Source: Corynebacterium jeikeium (lineage in GTDB: Bacteria; Actinomycetota; Actinomycetes; Mycobacteriales; Mycobacteriaceae). Taken from it: a stretch of 64,000 nucleotides of DNA. A program made the position numbers and the translations under genes. This document shows positions 52,105 to 62,001 of this stretch, one piece after another. The stretch is taken from assembly GCF_000738175.1 (NCBI RefSeq), contig NZ_JFCH01000059.1, positions 98,572 through 162,571 on the forward strand, written 5' to 3'. The notes below the pieces were generated by a model. It did not search any database. It was given only the letters and a program-made list of their open reading frames with translations, and was not told the origin of the DNA. Each line of letters opens with the position of its first letter. Position 1 is the first letter of the stretch.

Positions 52105-53667
52105 TTAGGGGCGACGCCACTGCCGCCCGGACCGGGACAGGATCTCTTCGGCGCCCTTCGGCCCCCACGTGCCGGCGGGGTAGTCTTCCGGGCGCCCGTG
52201 GAGGGCCCAGTGATCCAGGATCGGATCCAGGATCTTCCAGGACAGCTCCACTTCCTCGTTGGTGGGGAACAGGCTCGCCTCGTCCAACAGGGCATCCAGG
52301 ATCAGGCGCTCGTAGGCCTCGGGGGATTCCTCGGTAAAGGACTCGGAGTAGCTGAAGTCCATGTTCACGTCGCGGACCTCCATGGCCGAGCCCGGAACCT
52401 TAGAGCCGAAGCGCACCAGCACGCCCTCCTCGGGCTGCACGCGGATGACCAGCATGTTATTACCCTGGGCAGTGGTCTGTCCCGGACCGAACGGCAGGTG
52501 TGGAGCCTCCTTGAACACAATAGCGATCTCCGTCACACGGCGCCCCAGGCGCTTGCCGGTGCGCAGGTAGAACGGCACCCCGGCCCAGCGGCGGGAGGAG
52601 ATCTCGAAGGTAGCCGCGGCGTAGGTTTCCGTGGTGGACTCCGGGTCGAAGCCGTCCTCTTGGCGCAGCCCCTTCACCGGAATCGAACCCTGCCAGCCGG
52701 AGGTGTACTGCCCGCGCGCCGTAGTCTGCGCGAAAGGCCCCACCGGGGTTGTTGCGCGCAGCACCTTCACCTTTTCTGCCTGCAGCTCCTCCGGGTTGAA
52801 CGTCACCGGCTCTTCCATAGCGACCAAAGCCAGCAACTGCAGCAGGTGGTTCTGGATCACGTCGCGGGCGGCGCCGATGCCATCGTAGTAGCCAGCGCGT
52901 CCGCCCAGGCCGATGTCCTCGGCCATGGTGATCTGCACGTGGTCCACGAAGTGCGCATTGAACATTGGGTCGAACAGCTGGTTGGCGAAGCGCAGTGCCA
53001 GGATGTTCTGCACCGTCTCCTTGCCCAGGTAGTGGTCAATGCGGAACACGCTGGATTCCGGGAACACGCTGTTCACGATTTCGTTGAGCTCGTGGGCCGA
53101 CTGCTCGTCGTGGCCGAAGGGCTTCTCGATGACCACGCGGCGCCAGCCGTTGTGCAGCTCTCCCAGCTCCGGATCCGGCTTGGCCAGCCCGGAACGCTCG
53201 AGTTGGTGGCACACGCTGGGGAAGTGGTCCGGCGGGACGGACAGGTAATAAGCCCAGTTGCCCGCGGTACCGCGCTCGTTGTCGATCTCCCGGGTTTTCT
53301 CCGCGAGGGCGTCAAAAGCAGAATCAGTGGTGAAGTCGCCGGTGACGAAGAAGATACCCTCGGCGAGGCGATCCCACACGTTCTGGCGCCACGGGGTGCG
53401 CGCGTGCTCCTTGACGCACTCCAGGACCTGCTCCTCGAACTGCTCCTTCGACCAGTCGCGGCGACCGTAGCCGATCAGGCTGAAGCCGGGCGGCAGCAGT
53501 CCACGGTTAGCTAGGTCGTACACGGCGGGTAGCAGCTTCTTGCGCGCCAGGTCGCCGGTTACGCCGAAGATCACCAGGCCGCAGGGACCGGCAATGCGCG
53601 GCAGGCGCTTATCCAATTCGTCGCGCAGCGGGTTGCGCCATTCCTCGGCGGAAAAGGGAAGTTGCAC
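52105..53667 (-). CDS. zwf: Glucose-6-phosphate 1-dehydrogenase
   Basis: 520 residues, GTG start. NADP-binding FGVTGDLARKKLLPA; active-site RIDHYLGKETVQNIL; GLGGRAGYYDGIGAARDVIQNHL; SRRWAGVPFYLRTGKRL. The C-terminal half is intact. It oxidises glucose-6-phosphate, the first step of the oxidative pentose phosphate pathway. A 64-base gap separates it from opcA. Confidence 0.97.
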   Translation of the reverse strand: MQLPFSAEEWRNPLRDELDKRLPRIAGPCGLVIFGVTGDLARKKLLPAVYDLANRGLLPPGFSLIGYGRRDWSKEQFEEQVLECVKEHARTPWRQNVWDRLAEGIFFVTGDFTTDSAFDALAEKTREIDNERGTAGNWAYYLSVPPDHFPSVCHQLERSGLAKPDPELGELHNGWRRVVIEKPFGHDEQSAHELNEIVNSVFPESSVFRIDHYLGKETVQNILALRFANQLFDPMFNAHFVDHVQITMAEDIGLGGRAGYYDGIGAARDVIQNHLLQLLALVAMEEPVTFNPEELQAEKVKVLRATTPVGPFAQTTARGQYTSGWQGSIPVKGLRQEDGFDPESTTETYAAATFEISSRRWAGVPFYLRTGKRLGRRVTEIAIVFKEAPHLPFGPGQTTAQGNNMLVIRVQPEEGVLVRFGSKVPGSAMEVRDVNMDFSYSESFTEESPEAYERLILDALLDEASLFPTNEEVELSWKILDPILDHWALHGRPEDYPAGTWGPKGAEEILSRSGRQWRRP

Positions 53668-53728
53668 TTGTCTAAAGTCCTATTTTCCTTGGTTGGTGGG
53701 TGGGTGAGTGCCGCTCGAGCTGATTGAG

Positions 53729-54841
53729 CTACTTGGCTTCTAGCTGCGCGGAAAGGGTGTCCAGCAGCTCGTTCCAGGAGTCCACGAACTTTTCCACGCC
53801 CTCGTCCTCCAGCACGGTCCATACCTCGGCCAGGTTCACGCCGACCGTATCCAACCGGGCGAACAATTCGCGCGCGTCCTCCGCGGTGCCGCTGAGGGAA
53901 TCGCCGTGGATCTCGCCGTGGTCGATCGTTGCGTCCAGGGTGTTCTCCGGCATCGTGTTCACGGTGTACGGTCCGGCCAGCTCGGTCACGTACAGAGTGT
54001 CTGGGTACTCGGGGTTCTTTACTGAGGTGGACGCCCACAGTGGTCGCTGAACGTGCGCTCCCTTATCGGCAAGTGCGGTCCAGTCGCGGTTGTTGAGCAG
54101 GCGCTCCTCGAAGGCGGCGTAGGCCAGCTGCGCGTTGGCCACGCCGGCCTTGCCCTTGAGCTGCTTGGCCTCGTCGGTGCCGATGCCATCCAGGCGCTTG
54201 TCGATTTCGGTGTCCACGCGGGAGACGAAGAAGCTGGCCACGGAGTGGATCTTGGTGAGGTCCTTGCCGGCCTCAGCGGCACGGGAAATACCGGCAATGA
54301 ATGCCTCCATCACCTGGATGTAGCGGCTGACGGAGAAGATCAGGGTCACGTTCACGTTGATTCCCTCGGCCAGCACGTCGGTGATGGCGGGCAGGCATTC
54401 CTGCGTGGCGGGGATCTTGATCATCAGGTTCTCGCGCCCCACCTTCGCAGCCAGCTCCTTGGCCTGTGTGACGGTGGCCTCGCGCTCGTTGGCCAGGCGC
54501 GGATCCACCTCGAGGGAGACTCGGCCGTCCACACCATCGGTCTTCTCGTAAATGGGCAGGAAGACGTCGCAGGCGTCCGCCACGTCGTCCGCCGCCATCT
54601 CGAACACCGCGCTGCCAGCCGGAGTGCCAGCGGCGGCGAGCTCGCGGAGCTGCTCGTCGTAAGCCGTACCCTGGGACATCGCGTTGGCGAAGATGGCCGG
54701 GTTCGTGGTCACGCCGACCACGCCCTTGTTCTCAATGACCTCAGCGAGGTTGCCGGTGCGCAGGCGGTCGCGGGACAGGTCGTCCAGCCACACGGAGGTG
54801 CCGGCTTGTGCAAGTGCGTCGATGTTGGCGGGGGTGCTCAT
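53729..54841 (-). CDS. tal: Transaldolase
   Basis: 370 residues, the long actinobacterial class. [16 protein letters not shown] and [11 protein letters not shown] begin the barrel. The Schiff-base Lys lies in [36 protein letters not shown] and [19 protein letters not shown] are further conserved strands. It transfers dihydroxyacetone units between sugar phosphates. It lies between tkt and zwf. Confidence 0.97.
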   Translation of the reverse strand: MSTPANIDALAQAGTSVWLDDLSRDRLRTGNLAEVIENKGVVGVTTNPAIFANAMSQGTAYDEQLRELAAAGTPAGSAVFEMAADDVADACDVFLPIYEKTDGVDGRVSLEVDPRLANEREATVTQAKELAAKVGRENLMIKIPATQECLPAITDVLAEGINVNVTLIFSVSRYIQVMEAFIAGISRAAEAGKDLTKIHSVASFFVSRVDTEIDKRLDGIGTDEAKQLKGKAGVANAQLAYAAFEERLLNNRDWTALADKGAHVQRPLWASTSVKNPEYPDTLYVTELAGPYTVNTMPENTLDATIDHGEIHGDSLSGTAEDARELFARLDTVGVNLAEVWTVLEDEGVEKFVDSWNELLDTLSAQLEAK

Positions 54842-54858
54842 GTAAGGAATCAGTCCTT

Positions 54859-54888
54859 GGGGTGGGGTTGGGGTTAGCTCAGGTGGGG
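54859..54888 (+). other. Four-tract G-rich sequence (possible G-quadruplex) between tkt and tal
   Basis: The plus strand has four GGGG runs: 54859-54862, 54864-54867, 54870-54873 and 54885-54888. The first three are separated by one and two T. The adjacent genes are on the minus strand, so the G-rich strand is the template; the mRNA is C-rich here. Confidence 0.5.
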
Positions 54889-54889
54889 C

Positions 54890-56980
54890 TTACTTGTTCG
54901 CCGCGATGGAGTCGTGCGCAGCGGCGACGACTGCCTCGGAAGTGATGCCGAACTCGCGGTAGAGAGTCTGGTAGTCAGCCGAAGCGCCGTAGTGCTCCAG
55001 GGAAACGGTGCGCCCGTTCAGGCCGACGAAGCGGTGCCACGGCATGGAGACACTGGCCTCGACGGAGACGCGAGCCGTTACGTCGCTCGGCAGGACCTGC
55101 TCCTGGTACTGGGCATCCTGCTCGAGGAACCACTCCATGACCGGCATGGAAACCACGCGGGTGCCCACGCCCTGGCTCTCCAGCTCCTTGGCGGCCTCCA
55201 CGGCCAGCTGTACCTCGGAGCCAGTGGCCAGCAGGATGACCTCCGGAGTGTCCGTCGATTCCTCGACCAGCACGTAGCCGCCGCGGGCCACGCCCTCGGC
55301 GGCCTTGTCCTGGGTTCCCTCCAGCACGGGGACGTTCTGGCGGGTCAAGACCAGAGCCTTCGGGGACTCCTCGGCCTGCAGGGCAGCCACCCAGCCGGCA
55401 GCGGTCTCGTTGGCGTCCGCCGGGCGGATAACCGCCAGGTGGGGGATGGCGCGCAGGGAGGCCAGGTGCTCGACCGGCTGGTGGGTGGGGCCGTCCTCAC
55501 CCAGGCCGATGGAGTCGTGCGTCCACACGTGGTAAACATCCGACTTCATCAGTGCACCCAGGCGCACCGCACCGCGGGCGTAGTCGGAGAACTGCAGGAA
55601 CGTTGCGCCGTACGGGCGGGTCGGGCCGTGCAGGGCGATGCCGTTCAGGATGGCGACCATGCCGTGTTCGCGGATACCGAAGTGCAGGTTGCGGCCGCCC
55701 GGCTCCGCGGTGAAGTTACGGGTGCTGATGGCCTCCGGGCCGAAGCTCGGGGAGCCCTTGATGATGGTGTTGGTGGAGCCAGCCAGGTCGGCGGAACCAC
55801 CCCACAGCTCCGGCAGGGTCTTACCTAGAGCCTGCAGGGTGGCCTCCGAAGCCTTGCGGGTAGCCAGGGACTCGCCGGCCTCCCAGCTGGGAACCTCGGC
55901 GTCGAAGTCCTCCGGAAGTTCGCGGGAGTACAGACGGTCGAACAGAGCCTTGTTCTCCGGGTTGTTCTCCGCCCAGGCGTCAAAAAGAACCTGCCACTGC
56001 TTGTGTGCCTCCGCGCCACGATCGATCAGACCGCGGGTGTGGGCGATTACGTTGTCCTCGACCGGGAACGGCTCGTCCGGGAAGTCCAGGGCCTGCTTGA
56101 TGCCCGTGATCTCCTCCGCGCCGAGGGCAGCGCCGTGGGAAGCGCCGGTATCCATCTTCGTCGGGGCGGGGTAGGCGATAACGCTGCGCAGGCGGATGAA
56201 GGTGGGGCGGGAAGTCTCGGCCTTGGCGCGCTCGACAGCGTCCAGGATGCCCTCGACATCCTCACCGGTGACCTCGAGGGTCTGCCAGCCGTATGCGGCG
56301 TAGCGCGCGGAGACATCCTCGGTGAAGGCGATCTCGGTCTGGTCCTCGATGGAGATTCCGTTGTCGTCCCAGAAGACGATGAGGTTGCCCAGCTGCTGGG
56401 TTCCCGCCAGGGAGGAAGCTTCGGAGGTCACGCCCTCCTGCACGTCGCCGTCAGAGGCGATGACGTAGATGAAGTGGTCGAAGGGGGACTCGCCGGCCGG
56501 TGTCTGCGGATCGAACAGGGCGCGTTCGCGGCGGGAGGCCATTGCCATGCCCACCGCGGATGCCAGGCCCTGGCCCAGCGGGCCGGTGGTGATCTCCACG
56601 CCATCGGTGTGGTGAACCTCCGGGTGGCCCGGGGTCTTGGAGTTCCAGGTGCGCAGTGCCTGCAGATCCTCCAGCTCCAGGCCGAAGCCGCCCAGGTACA
56701 GCTGAATGTATTGGGTCAGGGAGGAGTGGCCTGCAGAAAGCACGAAGCGATCCCTACCTACCCAGTGCACGTCCTGCGGATCGTGGCGCAGCACTCGCTG
56801 GTAGAGGGTGTACGCCAGCGGCGCCAGGCTCATTGCCGTGCCGGGGTGGCCCGAGCCGCAGTTCTCTACGGCGTCTGCGGCCAGCACGCGGGCAAGGTCG
56901 ACCGCGCGCGTGTCGGTCTCCGTCCAGTCCGCCGGGTAGTTGCGCACCGTGAGTGCCTGCTGTTCTGGGGAGAGAGTCAC
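54890..56980 (-). CDS. tkt: Transketolase
   Basis: 696 residues, GTG start after AAAGGCAAC. Thiamine-diphosphate site: [33 protein letters not shown] and [20 protein letters not shown] followed by [12 protein letters not shown]. The pyrimidine domain has [20 protein letters not shown] and [18 protein letters not shown]; the C-terminal domain ends the protein. First gene of the minus-strand pentose phosphate run tkt-tal-zwf-opcA-pgl, divergent from ctaB. A GGCGTCAAAA copy lies at 55976 (coding TTT GAC GCC). Confidence 0.98.
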   Translation of the reverse strand: MTLSPEQQALTVRNYPADWTETDTRAVDLARVLAADAVENCGSGHPGTAMSLAPLAYTLYQRVLRHDPQDVHWVGRDRFVLSAGHSSLTQYIQLYLGGFGLELEDLQALRTWNSKTPGHPEVHHTDGVEITTGPLGQGLASAVGMAMASRRERALFDPQTPAGESPFDHFIYVIASDGDVQEGVTSEASSLAGTQQLGNLIVFWDDNGISIEDQTEIAFTEDVSARYAAYGWQTLEVTGEDVEGILDAVERAKAETSRPTFIRLRSVIAYPAPTKMDTGASHGAALGAEEITGIKQALDFPDEPFPVEDNVIAHTRGLIDRGAEAHKQWQVLFDAWAENNPENKALFDRLYSRELPEDFDAEVPSWEAGESLATRKASEATLQALGKTLPELWGGSADLAGSTNTIIKGSPSFGPEAISTRNFTAEPGGRNLHFGIREHGMVAILNGIALHGPTRPYGATFLQFSDYARGAVRLGALMKSDVYHVWTHDSIGLGEDGPTHQPVEHLASLRAIPHLAVIRPADANETAAGWVAALQAEESPKALVLTRQNVPVLEGTQDKAAEGVARGGYVLVEESTDTPEVILLATGSEVQLAVEAAKELESQGVGTRVVSMPVMEWFLEQDAQYQEQVLPSDVTARVSVEASVSMPWHRFVGLNGRTVSLEHYGASADYQTLYREFGITSEAVVAAAHDSIAANK

Positions 56981-57019
56981 TGTCAGTTGCCTTTCTTCAT
57001 CAAGCCGAATACCCCATAC

Positions 57020-57025
57020 ATACTA
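57020..57025 (-). promoter_or_regulatory. -10 element (TAGTAT) of the tkt promoter
   Basis: TAGTAT on the minus strand lies about 40 bases before the tkt GTG. One arm of a distant 9-bp inverted repeat (57026-57034) is immediately upstream, where a regulator could touch the promoter. No -35 is evident. Confidence 0.5.
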
Positions 57026-57133
57026 ATGGTCGTAGTCGCTCGCCGTGGCCAGTGGGCGCAGTTGCAGGTCGGAATTTCGGGGCAAAAATTTTTTGCATCC
57101 TGCGGGAACTATTTGGAGCTCCCGTACGACCAT
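57026..57133. promoter_or_regulatory. tkt-ctaB divergent control region with split inverted repeat and A/T palindrome
   Basis: ATGGTCGTA (57026-57034) and TACGACCAT (57125-57133) are perfect inverse copies about 90 bases apart. Between them lies an A/T palindrome GCAAAAA-T-TTTTTGC (57082-57096). Paired sites around a bendable tract suggest looping or two operator copies. The 257 bases between tkt and ctaB show nothing else. Confidence 0.4.
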
Positions 57134-57237
57134 ATGTAGATGGGCGAGTGCAGGCTCTGTTTCGGCCTGCACCCCGCGCTCGGGTAGCGTTAGACGCGAT
57201 TCGGAAAACTTTCGAGAAGGTGGAGGCGAGGCAGCCG

Positions 57238-58176
57238 GTGAAGACATTCGCTGAGACGGCCAAGGCGTATCTAGCACTGACCAAACCCAGGGTCATTGAA
57301 TTGTTGCTGGTGGCCACGATCCCTGCGATGTTGCAGGCAGCGCGCGGCGAAGTGAACTTCGGCCTTATCCTCCTCACGCTCATCGGTGGCTGGATGGGCG
57401 CCGGCGCGGCTAACACGTTCAATAACGTGGTGGATCACGATATCGACCAGCTGATGCGCCGCACCCGCCGCCGTCCCACTGCCCGCCAGACCGTCTCGGT
57501 CAGCGAGGCTCGTATCTTCGCCTGGGTGCTGCTGATTGCCTCTGTGCTGTGGCTGGGTTTCTTGTGCCACTCGTGGCTGGCCGCCGGCTTTATCGTGCTG
57601 ACGAACTGGTTCTATGTTTTCGTCTACACCAAGTGGCTGAAGCGTCGCACCTGGCAGAACGTCATTTGGGGCGGCGCTGCGGGCTGCATGCCGGTGATTG
57701 TTGGCTGGGCCGTTATCACCGATAACAGCGGCGGTGCTTTCCACGCCGGGTGGTCTTCGTGGGTTCAGGCGCTCATTTTGTTCATGGTTATTTTCTTTTG
57801 GACGCCACCGCATACCTGGGCTCTGGGAATGCGCTACCGCGAGGACTACGAGGCCGCGGGCGTGCCCATGATGCCCGTGGTCAAGCCTCCGCTGCAGGTT
57901 ACGCGCCAGATCCTGGCTTACACCTGGGCGACCGTGATCACTTCGCTTCTTCTTGTCCCGGCTGCTAGCTGGATCTACTTGGCTGCCGCACTGATTTCCG
58001 GCGGCTGGTTCATTATCAAGGCTCACCTGCTGCACCAGGGCGTGAAGAACGGTACGCCGGTGAAGCCGATGCAGCTGTTCTTCCTATCGAACAATTACCT
58101 GTCTATCCTCTTCGTCGCTCTCTCCGTGGACGCGGTACTGGGTTGGCAGACGCTCGCTCAGGCAGTGCTCGGCTAG
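57238..58176 (+). CDS. ctaB: Protohaem IX farnesyltransferase (haem O synthase)
   Basis: 312 residues from this GTG, which has GGAGG upstream; a GTG at 57220 would add six residues but overlaps a purine tract. The long upstream open frame is not family-like. About nine membrane helices. The UbiA-family polyprenyl site is [19 protein letters not shown], and the second loop reads [16 protein letters not shown]. It makes haem O for cytochrome aa3 oxidase; ctaA downstream finishes haem A. It converges with the next gene, with a 17-base gap. Confidence 0.93.
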   Translation: MKTFAETAKAYLALTKPRVIELLLVATIPAMLQAARGEVNFGLILLTLIGGWMGAGAANTFNNVVDHDIDQLMRRTRRRPTARQTVSVSEARIFAWVLLIASVLWLGFLCHSWLAAGFIVLTNWFYVFVYTKWLKRRTWQNVIWGGAAGCMPVIVGWAVITDNSGGAFHAGWSSWVQALILFMVIFFWTPPHTWALGMRYREDYEAAGVPMMPVVKPPLQVTRQILAYTWATVITSLLLVPAASWIYLAAALISGGWFIIKAHLLHQGVKNGTPVKPMQLFFLSNNYLSILFVALSVDAVLGWQTLAQAVLG

Positions 58177-58193
58177 CATCACGACAAAGAAGA

Positions 58194-58880
58194 TCACCAA
58201 GCCGTCCTGAGCCAGTTGCGTTCGGCGAGGTTGAATATGGCTTCGCACTGTTGGTGCGTGAGTCCGGGGTCGAGTTCGGCGTGTGTCTGCCCGGGAAAGC
58301 GACTTATACCGACGATCGCCCATCCGTTATTGTTCCAGCCATTCGCGACAGCGGTTTGCGCCGATGAGGCCATATTGCAACGCGTGCGATACCAGTCGGG
58401 CCGGGCCTTCATCTCGAATTCAAAAGACTGCATCTGCCGGAACGAGCCATCCGGATAGAGCACTTGGAGAGGCGCCCGGTAGTAGTACAAAAAAGTCTTG
58501 CCTAAATTATTGCCCTTTCGCAAAACCCTGCGAGTGTGATAAATCTGCCCGACTAGCGCCGGGTAGTAATCGATCCAGTCATTCTTCCAGGCAGTAGCTA
58601 TTCTCCTGCGCCGAGAAAGTGTGCTGTTGATCAAAAAGCCCACGGCCATGACGAAGGCGATCCCACCGATAAAGAAGAAGGCGTTCATGAAATGGAGACT
58701 GTCGCCCGTGGAATCCGCGCCGCGAGCACTACCGAATGGCATCATGAGGGCGATGACTGCAAAGACAACACCGAAAAGTCCAGCTGCCACGAGGATAAAA
58801 ACACGTAATGGCACATCCTGTGAGTACGGCGGAGGACCCGCCGCGCTCACGGCTTGAAAGCTCCCGCTGCTATCCCGCAT
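58194..58880 (-). CDS. Two-helix membrane protein of unknown function
   Basis: 228 residues. The Ser/Pro-rich N-terminus is followed by two membrane helices (about 26-48 and 64-87) and a basic RRRR stop-transfer. The roughly 135-residue cytosolic domain contains YYPALVGQIYHTRRVLRKGNNLG and YYYRAPLQVLYPDGSFRQMQSFEFEMKARPDW. It ends LTHQQCEAIFNLAERNWLRTAW. I do not recognise the family; a DUF3592-like domain is possible. Codons look less GC-rich than in the flanking genes. It is probably translated after the 39-codon ORF just upstream. Confidence 0.75.
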   Translation of the reverse strand: MRDSSGSFQAVSAAGPPPYSQDVPLRVFILVAAGLFGVVFAVIALMMPFGSARGADSTGDSLHFMNAFFFIGGIAFVMAVGFLINSTLSRRRRIATAWKNDWIDYYPALVGQIYHTRRVLRKGNNLGKTFLYYYRAPLQVLYPDGSFRQMQSFEFEMKARPDWYRTRCNMASSAQTAVANGWNNNGWAIVGISRFPGQTHAELDPGLTHQQCEAIFNLAERNWLRTAW

Positions 58881-58989
58881 CGGATTGGGGGGTGGAGTAG
58901 TAGTGTTCGCCCCGCCCGGGCGCCAGTGGAGTGTCCACCCCCGAAATGAACTCCAGGGTGGTGCGCGGCATGCGCGTCGGCTGAGTCAT
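58870..58989 (-). CDS. Possible 39-residue small protein
   Basis: An ATG at 58989 opens a 39-codon frame beginning MTQPTRMPRTTLEFISGV and ending STPQSDAG. Its stop overlaps the start of the 228-residue gene by 11 bases, which would couple translation. About 30 of 38 third positions are G or C, like real genes here. GAAGGG lies some 11 bases upstream of the ATG. No family recognised; no membrane segment. Confidence 0.4.
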   Translation of the reverse strand: MTQPTRMPRTTLEFISGVDTPLAPGRGEHYYSTPQSDAG

Positions 58990-59051
58990 GATTCGGCACC
59001 CTTCGTCGCTGACAACTAGACGATACTCTTTGGCTCCGAATCTTAGCCGTA

Positions 59052-60113
59052 CTAGGCTCCGACGGTCTCTTGACGCTGACTGTCACCGGTCGTCGTGCCC
59101 GTGAAGGTGGCATTGCCACCGCTGTAGCGGGACTTCAGGGCCCAGAGGAAGCCGGTGGCTGCGGTGGTAAGCCCCGAGCCAATAACGTGGATCGGCACCG
59201 ACCAGCGAGGAACACCCAGCCAGTACTGCATGATGCCGACGATGGCCTGCAGAATGATCGCGGCGATCACCCAGTAGGAAGCCGTCTTGATGCGGTGCTC
59301 CAGGTTCAATGCGAACACGCCCGCCAACAGGCCGACGGTTAGGCCCAGGTAGAGGTACATGAAACCGGCGTGGATGTGCGCCATGTCGATGAGCGGCACC
59401 TGCAGGCGGTGCTCCGGAAGAATCGCCTCGTCGCCCGCGTGAGGGCCAGCACCTGTCACCAGGGTGCCGGTGATCAGGACGACCGCCAGACTCAGCGCAG
59501 ATCCATCAGTGAGGATGCGCAGCGGGCGCGGCATCAGTGGCTGCATCTCGCCATCATCGGGCTCGCCGATGCGCACCACCAGTTTCGCTGCCAGGAAGAC
59601 TAGCAGCATGCTGGGAAGGAAGTGCAGGGCAACGGTCCACCACATCAGATCCATGTGCACAGTGATGCCACCCAGCACGGCCTGGACGATAATGCCGATG
59701 CCCTGGACGAAGGCCAGGTGGAGAATCGCGGAGCGCCGCGCCGCGCGCACCACCGCAATGAAGCACACCAGGGCGGCAACGATCACTACAAACGTCAACG
59801 TCCGATTGCCAAACTCAATCAACTGATGAATCCACGGCGCGGAACCAGCAACAGGAAACAGAGAGCCCGGGTGGCACTGCGGCCACGTGTCGCAACCCAA
59901 GCCGGAGCCCGTAACGCGCACCAAAGAGCCGGTGAAGGTAATTCCCGTCTGGCAGGCCAACAGGATGATGGCGAAGAGCCGCTGGCGCCGAATCGTCGGC
60001 GCGGTAACGGGCCGAGGGAAGCCAAACCTGCGGTCGGCTGCATGTGCAAAGGCGTACAGCTTCAGCAGCGCTCTGACGAAGGGATTGTTCTCCTCCGCGG
60101 CGCGTTGTTTCAT
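59052..60113 (-). CDS. ctaA: Haem A synthase
   Basis: 353 residues from the ATG giving MKQRAAEENNPFVRAL. A longer frame to 60248 would overlap the ABC permease gene and was rejected. About eight membrane helices in two related halves. TGSGLGCDTWPQCHPG has the Cys pair and loop of the COX15/CtaA family; haem-ligand His residues are in HQLIEFGNRTLTF, HFLPSM, HIHAGFMYLY and HVIGSGLTT. It oxidises haem O to haem A. Confidence 0.94.
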   Translation of the reverse strand: MKQRAAEENNPFVRALLKLYAFAHAADRRFGFPRPVTAPTIRRQRLFAIILLACQTGITFTGSLVRVTGSGLGCDTWPQCHPGSLFPVAGSAPWIHQLIEFGNRTLTFVVIVAALVCFIAVVRAARRSAILHLAFVQGIGIIVQAVLGGITVHMDLMWWTVALHFLPSMLLVFLAAKLVVRIGEPDDGEMQPLMPRPLRILTDGSALSLAVVLITGTLVTGAGPHAGDEAILPEHRLQVPLIDMAHIHAGFMYLYLGLTVGLLAGVFALNLEHRIKTASYWVIAAIILQAIVGIMQYWLGVPRWSVPIHVIGSGLTTAATGFLWALKSRYSGGNATFTGTTTGDSQRQETVGA

Positions 60114-60184
60114 TGTCTCAAGCACGCCCTTAAGACTATCGGAAGCCCACGTGGAGGGGCTAATTGCCGCTTCCCGATCCTCCG

Positions 60185-60976
60185 CTAGTCGCTCTCCATG
60201 GTGAAGCGGAAAAGCTTCAGTGCGAGGACCGAGCCGATCACGGCCCACACGGCTAGGCTCAGCAGTGCCAACCAGTTGAATCCACCGGCAACTACGGCGG
60301 TGTGGAAGCCTTCCATCAGCGCCACAGAGGGCACGGCCATGAGGAAAGCATTGACGTTTTCACCGGCCGGGGTTGCCATGGTGGCGAACACAGCCGCGCC
60401 CAGTAGAACGAACCAGATCGTGTTGCCCAGCGCCAGCACCAATTCTGAGCTCAGGGTGCCGCCCAGCAGCAGGCCCAGGCTGGTGAAGGCCGCCACTCCC
60501 AGCACCGCCGTCACCAGGGCAGCGGGCAGCCCCACGATGTCCGGGCGCCACCCCAACGCAAACGAGGCGATGGAAAGCACCAGCACCTGCAGCAAGACCA
60601 CGATGCACACCGCGACGACCTTGCCCGCGATCAGCGCCCAGGTGGGCACGCCCGCCGCGCCGATGCGCTTTAGAGCCCCATAGCGCCGGTCGAAGGCCAC
60701 TGCGATGGCTTGTCCAGTGAAGCCCGCGCCCATCAGCGCGATCGCCAAAGCCATGGGAAATATGCGTGTCACTGCGTGGGATGCGTCATCGCTGGGAATC
60801 AGCGTCAGACCAATAAGCAGCCCCAGCGGAATGACCATAGAGAGCAATTGCTGCTCCCCGTGGCGCAAGAACAACAACGATTCGATCTTGGCCTGGGCCT
60901 TGACGATGTCACCAGACTTCGCCTGCTGGGGTGCAGGGGCAAAGAGACCCGGCTCGAAGCGACTGGTGGTACTCAT
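60185..60976 (-). CDS. ABC transporter permease, ABC-2 type
   Basis: 263 residues with six predicted membrane helices, starting after a soluble N-terminus (RFEPGLFAPAPQQAKSGDIVKAQ). GQAIAVAFDRRYGALKRIGAAG is the coupling-helix region of ABC-2 permeases. It overlaps its ATPase gene by four bases. Together they form a two-gene exporter. The substrate is unknown; the position beside ctaA and mptB is, to my knowledge, conserved in corynebacteria and mycobacteria. Confidence 0.9.
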   Translation of the reverse strand: MSTTSRFEPGLFAPAPQQAKSGDIVKAQAKIESLLFLRHGEQQLLSMVIPLGLLIGLTLIPSDDASHAVTRIFPMALAIALMGAGFTGQAIAVAFDRRYGALKRIGAAGVPTWALIAGKVVAVCIVVLLQVLVLSIASFALGWRPDIVGLPAALVTAVLGVAAFTSLGLLLGGTLSSELVLALGNTIWFVLLGAAVFATMATPAGENVNAFLMAVPSVALMEGFHTAVVAGGFNWLALLSLAVWAVIGSVLALKLFRFTMESD

Positions 60977-61971
60977 GAGCGGATGTCCTTTCCGGTGATA
61001 GAGAGGAAGACGTCCTCCAGCGACTGCCTGTTGACCTCGAGTTGGCTGATCATCACGGATTCATCGGCGAAAGCCTCGGCCACCGCTGCGACCAACTGCG
61101 GGCTCAGCCCCTCGGCCTCGATTCTGAAGTGGCGGGGGCGCAGCTCGTCCACCGTCACCGGCTCCTCCGCACGCTTGGCAATGGCCGCGGAGACAGCGGG
61201 GAGTGCGGCGTCGGAATCAACCTGCACCGACAGCCACGCACCGGTGGAGTTCGGGTCACGGCTCGACATCATCTCCTCCGGTGTGCCCGAAGCAACCACG
61301 CGACCGGAATCAATGATGACCACCTGGTCGGCCAGAGCCTCAGCCTCGTCCATCAGGTGGGTGGTCAACACCACCGCCACGCCGTCGCGCTTCAGCGAGG
61401 CCACCAGATCCCACACCGCCAGACGCGATTGAGCGTCCAGGCCGGCGGTCGGCTCGTCCAGGAACACCAGTTCGGGGCGCCCCACCAGCGCGCAGGCCAG
61501 GCTCAGGCGCTGTTGCTGACCGCCGGATAGGCGCCGGTAGGGAGTCTTTTCGTGGCCGGTCAGCCCGACGGTCTCGAGCAGCCAGTCGGGATCCAAGGGG
61601 TTTTTCGAGTATGACGCCACCAACCGCAACATCTCGCCCACGCGGATTCCGGGGTACGCGCCGCCACCTTGCAGCATTACCCCGATGCGACTGCGGACCT
61701 CATCCGATTCGACGGCCGGATCCTTGCCGAACACGCGGATGGTGCCCTCGGTGGGGCGGATGAAGCCCTCGCACATTTCGACGGTCGTGGTCTTGCCCGC
61801 GCCATTCGGGCCTAGCAGTGCGAGCACCTGGCCGGCGGACAGCTCAAGGCTCAGTCCGTCGACGGCGCGACGTTCACCGTAGGTCTTGACTACGTCGCGG
61901 AGCTGAAGCACGGGAGAGCCAGCCCGTGCTTGGGCTGCTTGGGTTGCCTGGGTTTCAGGTCTTGTGGTCAT
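60973..61971 (-). CDS. ABC transporter ATP-binding protein (ABC-2 exporter)
   Basis: 332 residues. Walker A LLGPNGAGKTTTVEM; Q-loop in GVMLQGGGAYPGIRVGEML; signature LSGGQQQRLSLA; Walker B LVFLDEPTAGLD; switch His in LTTHLMDEAEAL. A DrrA-like C-terminal regulatory region of about 100 residues follows. It powers the permease encoded directly downstream. A motif copy at 61612 is read as GTG GCG TCA TAC. Confidence 0.95.
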   Translation of the reverse strand: MTTRPETQATQAAQARAGSPVLQLRDVVKTYGERRAVDGLSLELSAGQVLALLGPNGAGKTTTVEMCEGFIRPTEGTIRVFGKDPAVESDEVRSRIGVMLQGGGAYPGIRVGEMLRLVASYSKNPLDPDWLLETVGLTGHEKTPYRRLSGGQQQRLSLACALVGRPELVFLDEPTAGLDAQSRLAVWDLVASLKRDGVAVVLTTHLMDEAEALADQVVIIDSGRVVASGTPEEMMSSRDPNSTGAWLSVQVDSDAALPAVSAAIAKRAEEPVTVDELRPRHFRIEAEGLSPQLVAAVAEAFADESVMISQLEVNRQSLEDVFLSITGKDIRS

Positions 61972-62001
61972 GATGTGAAAGTCTAGCCCCCTAGCAGTGT
62001 T

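Noticed and set aside
56953..57237. Longer ctaB start overlapping tkt
   Set aside because: Would overlap the tkt start and cover its promoter region; the residues are not family-like.
60114..60248. Longer ctaA start at 60248
   Set aside because: Overlaps the ABC permease gene by 64 bases and adds a non-hydrophobic, non-family N-terminus.
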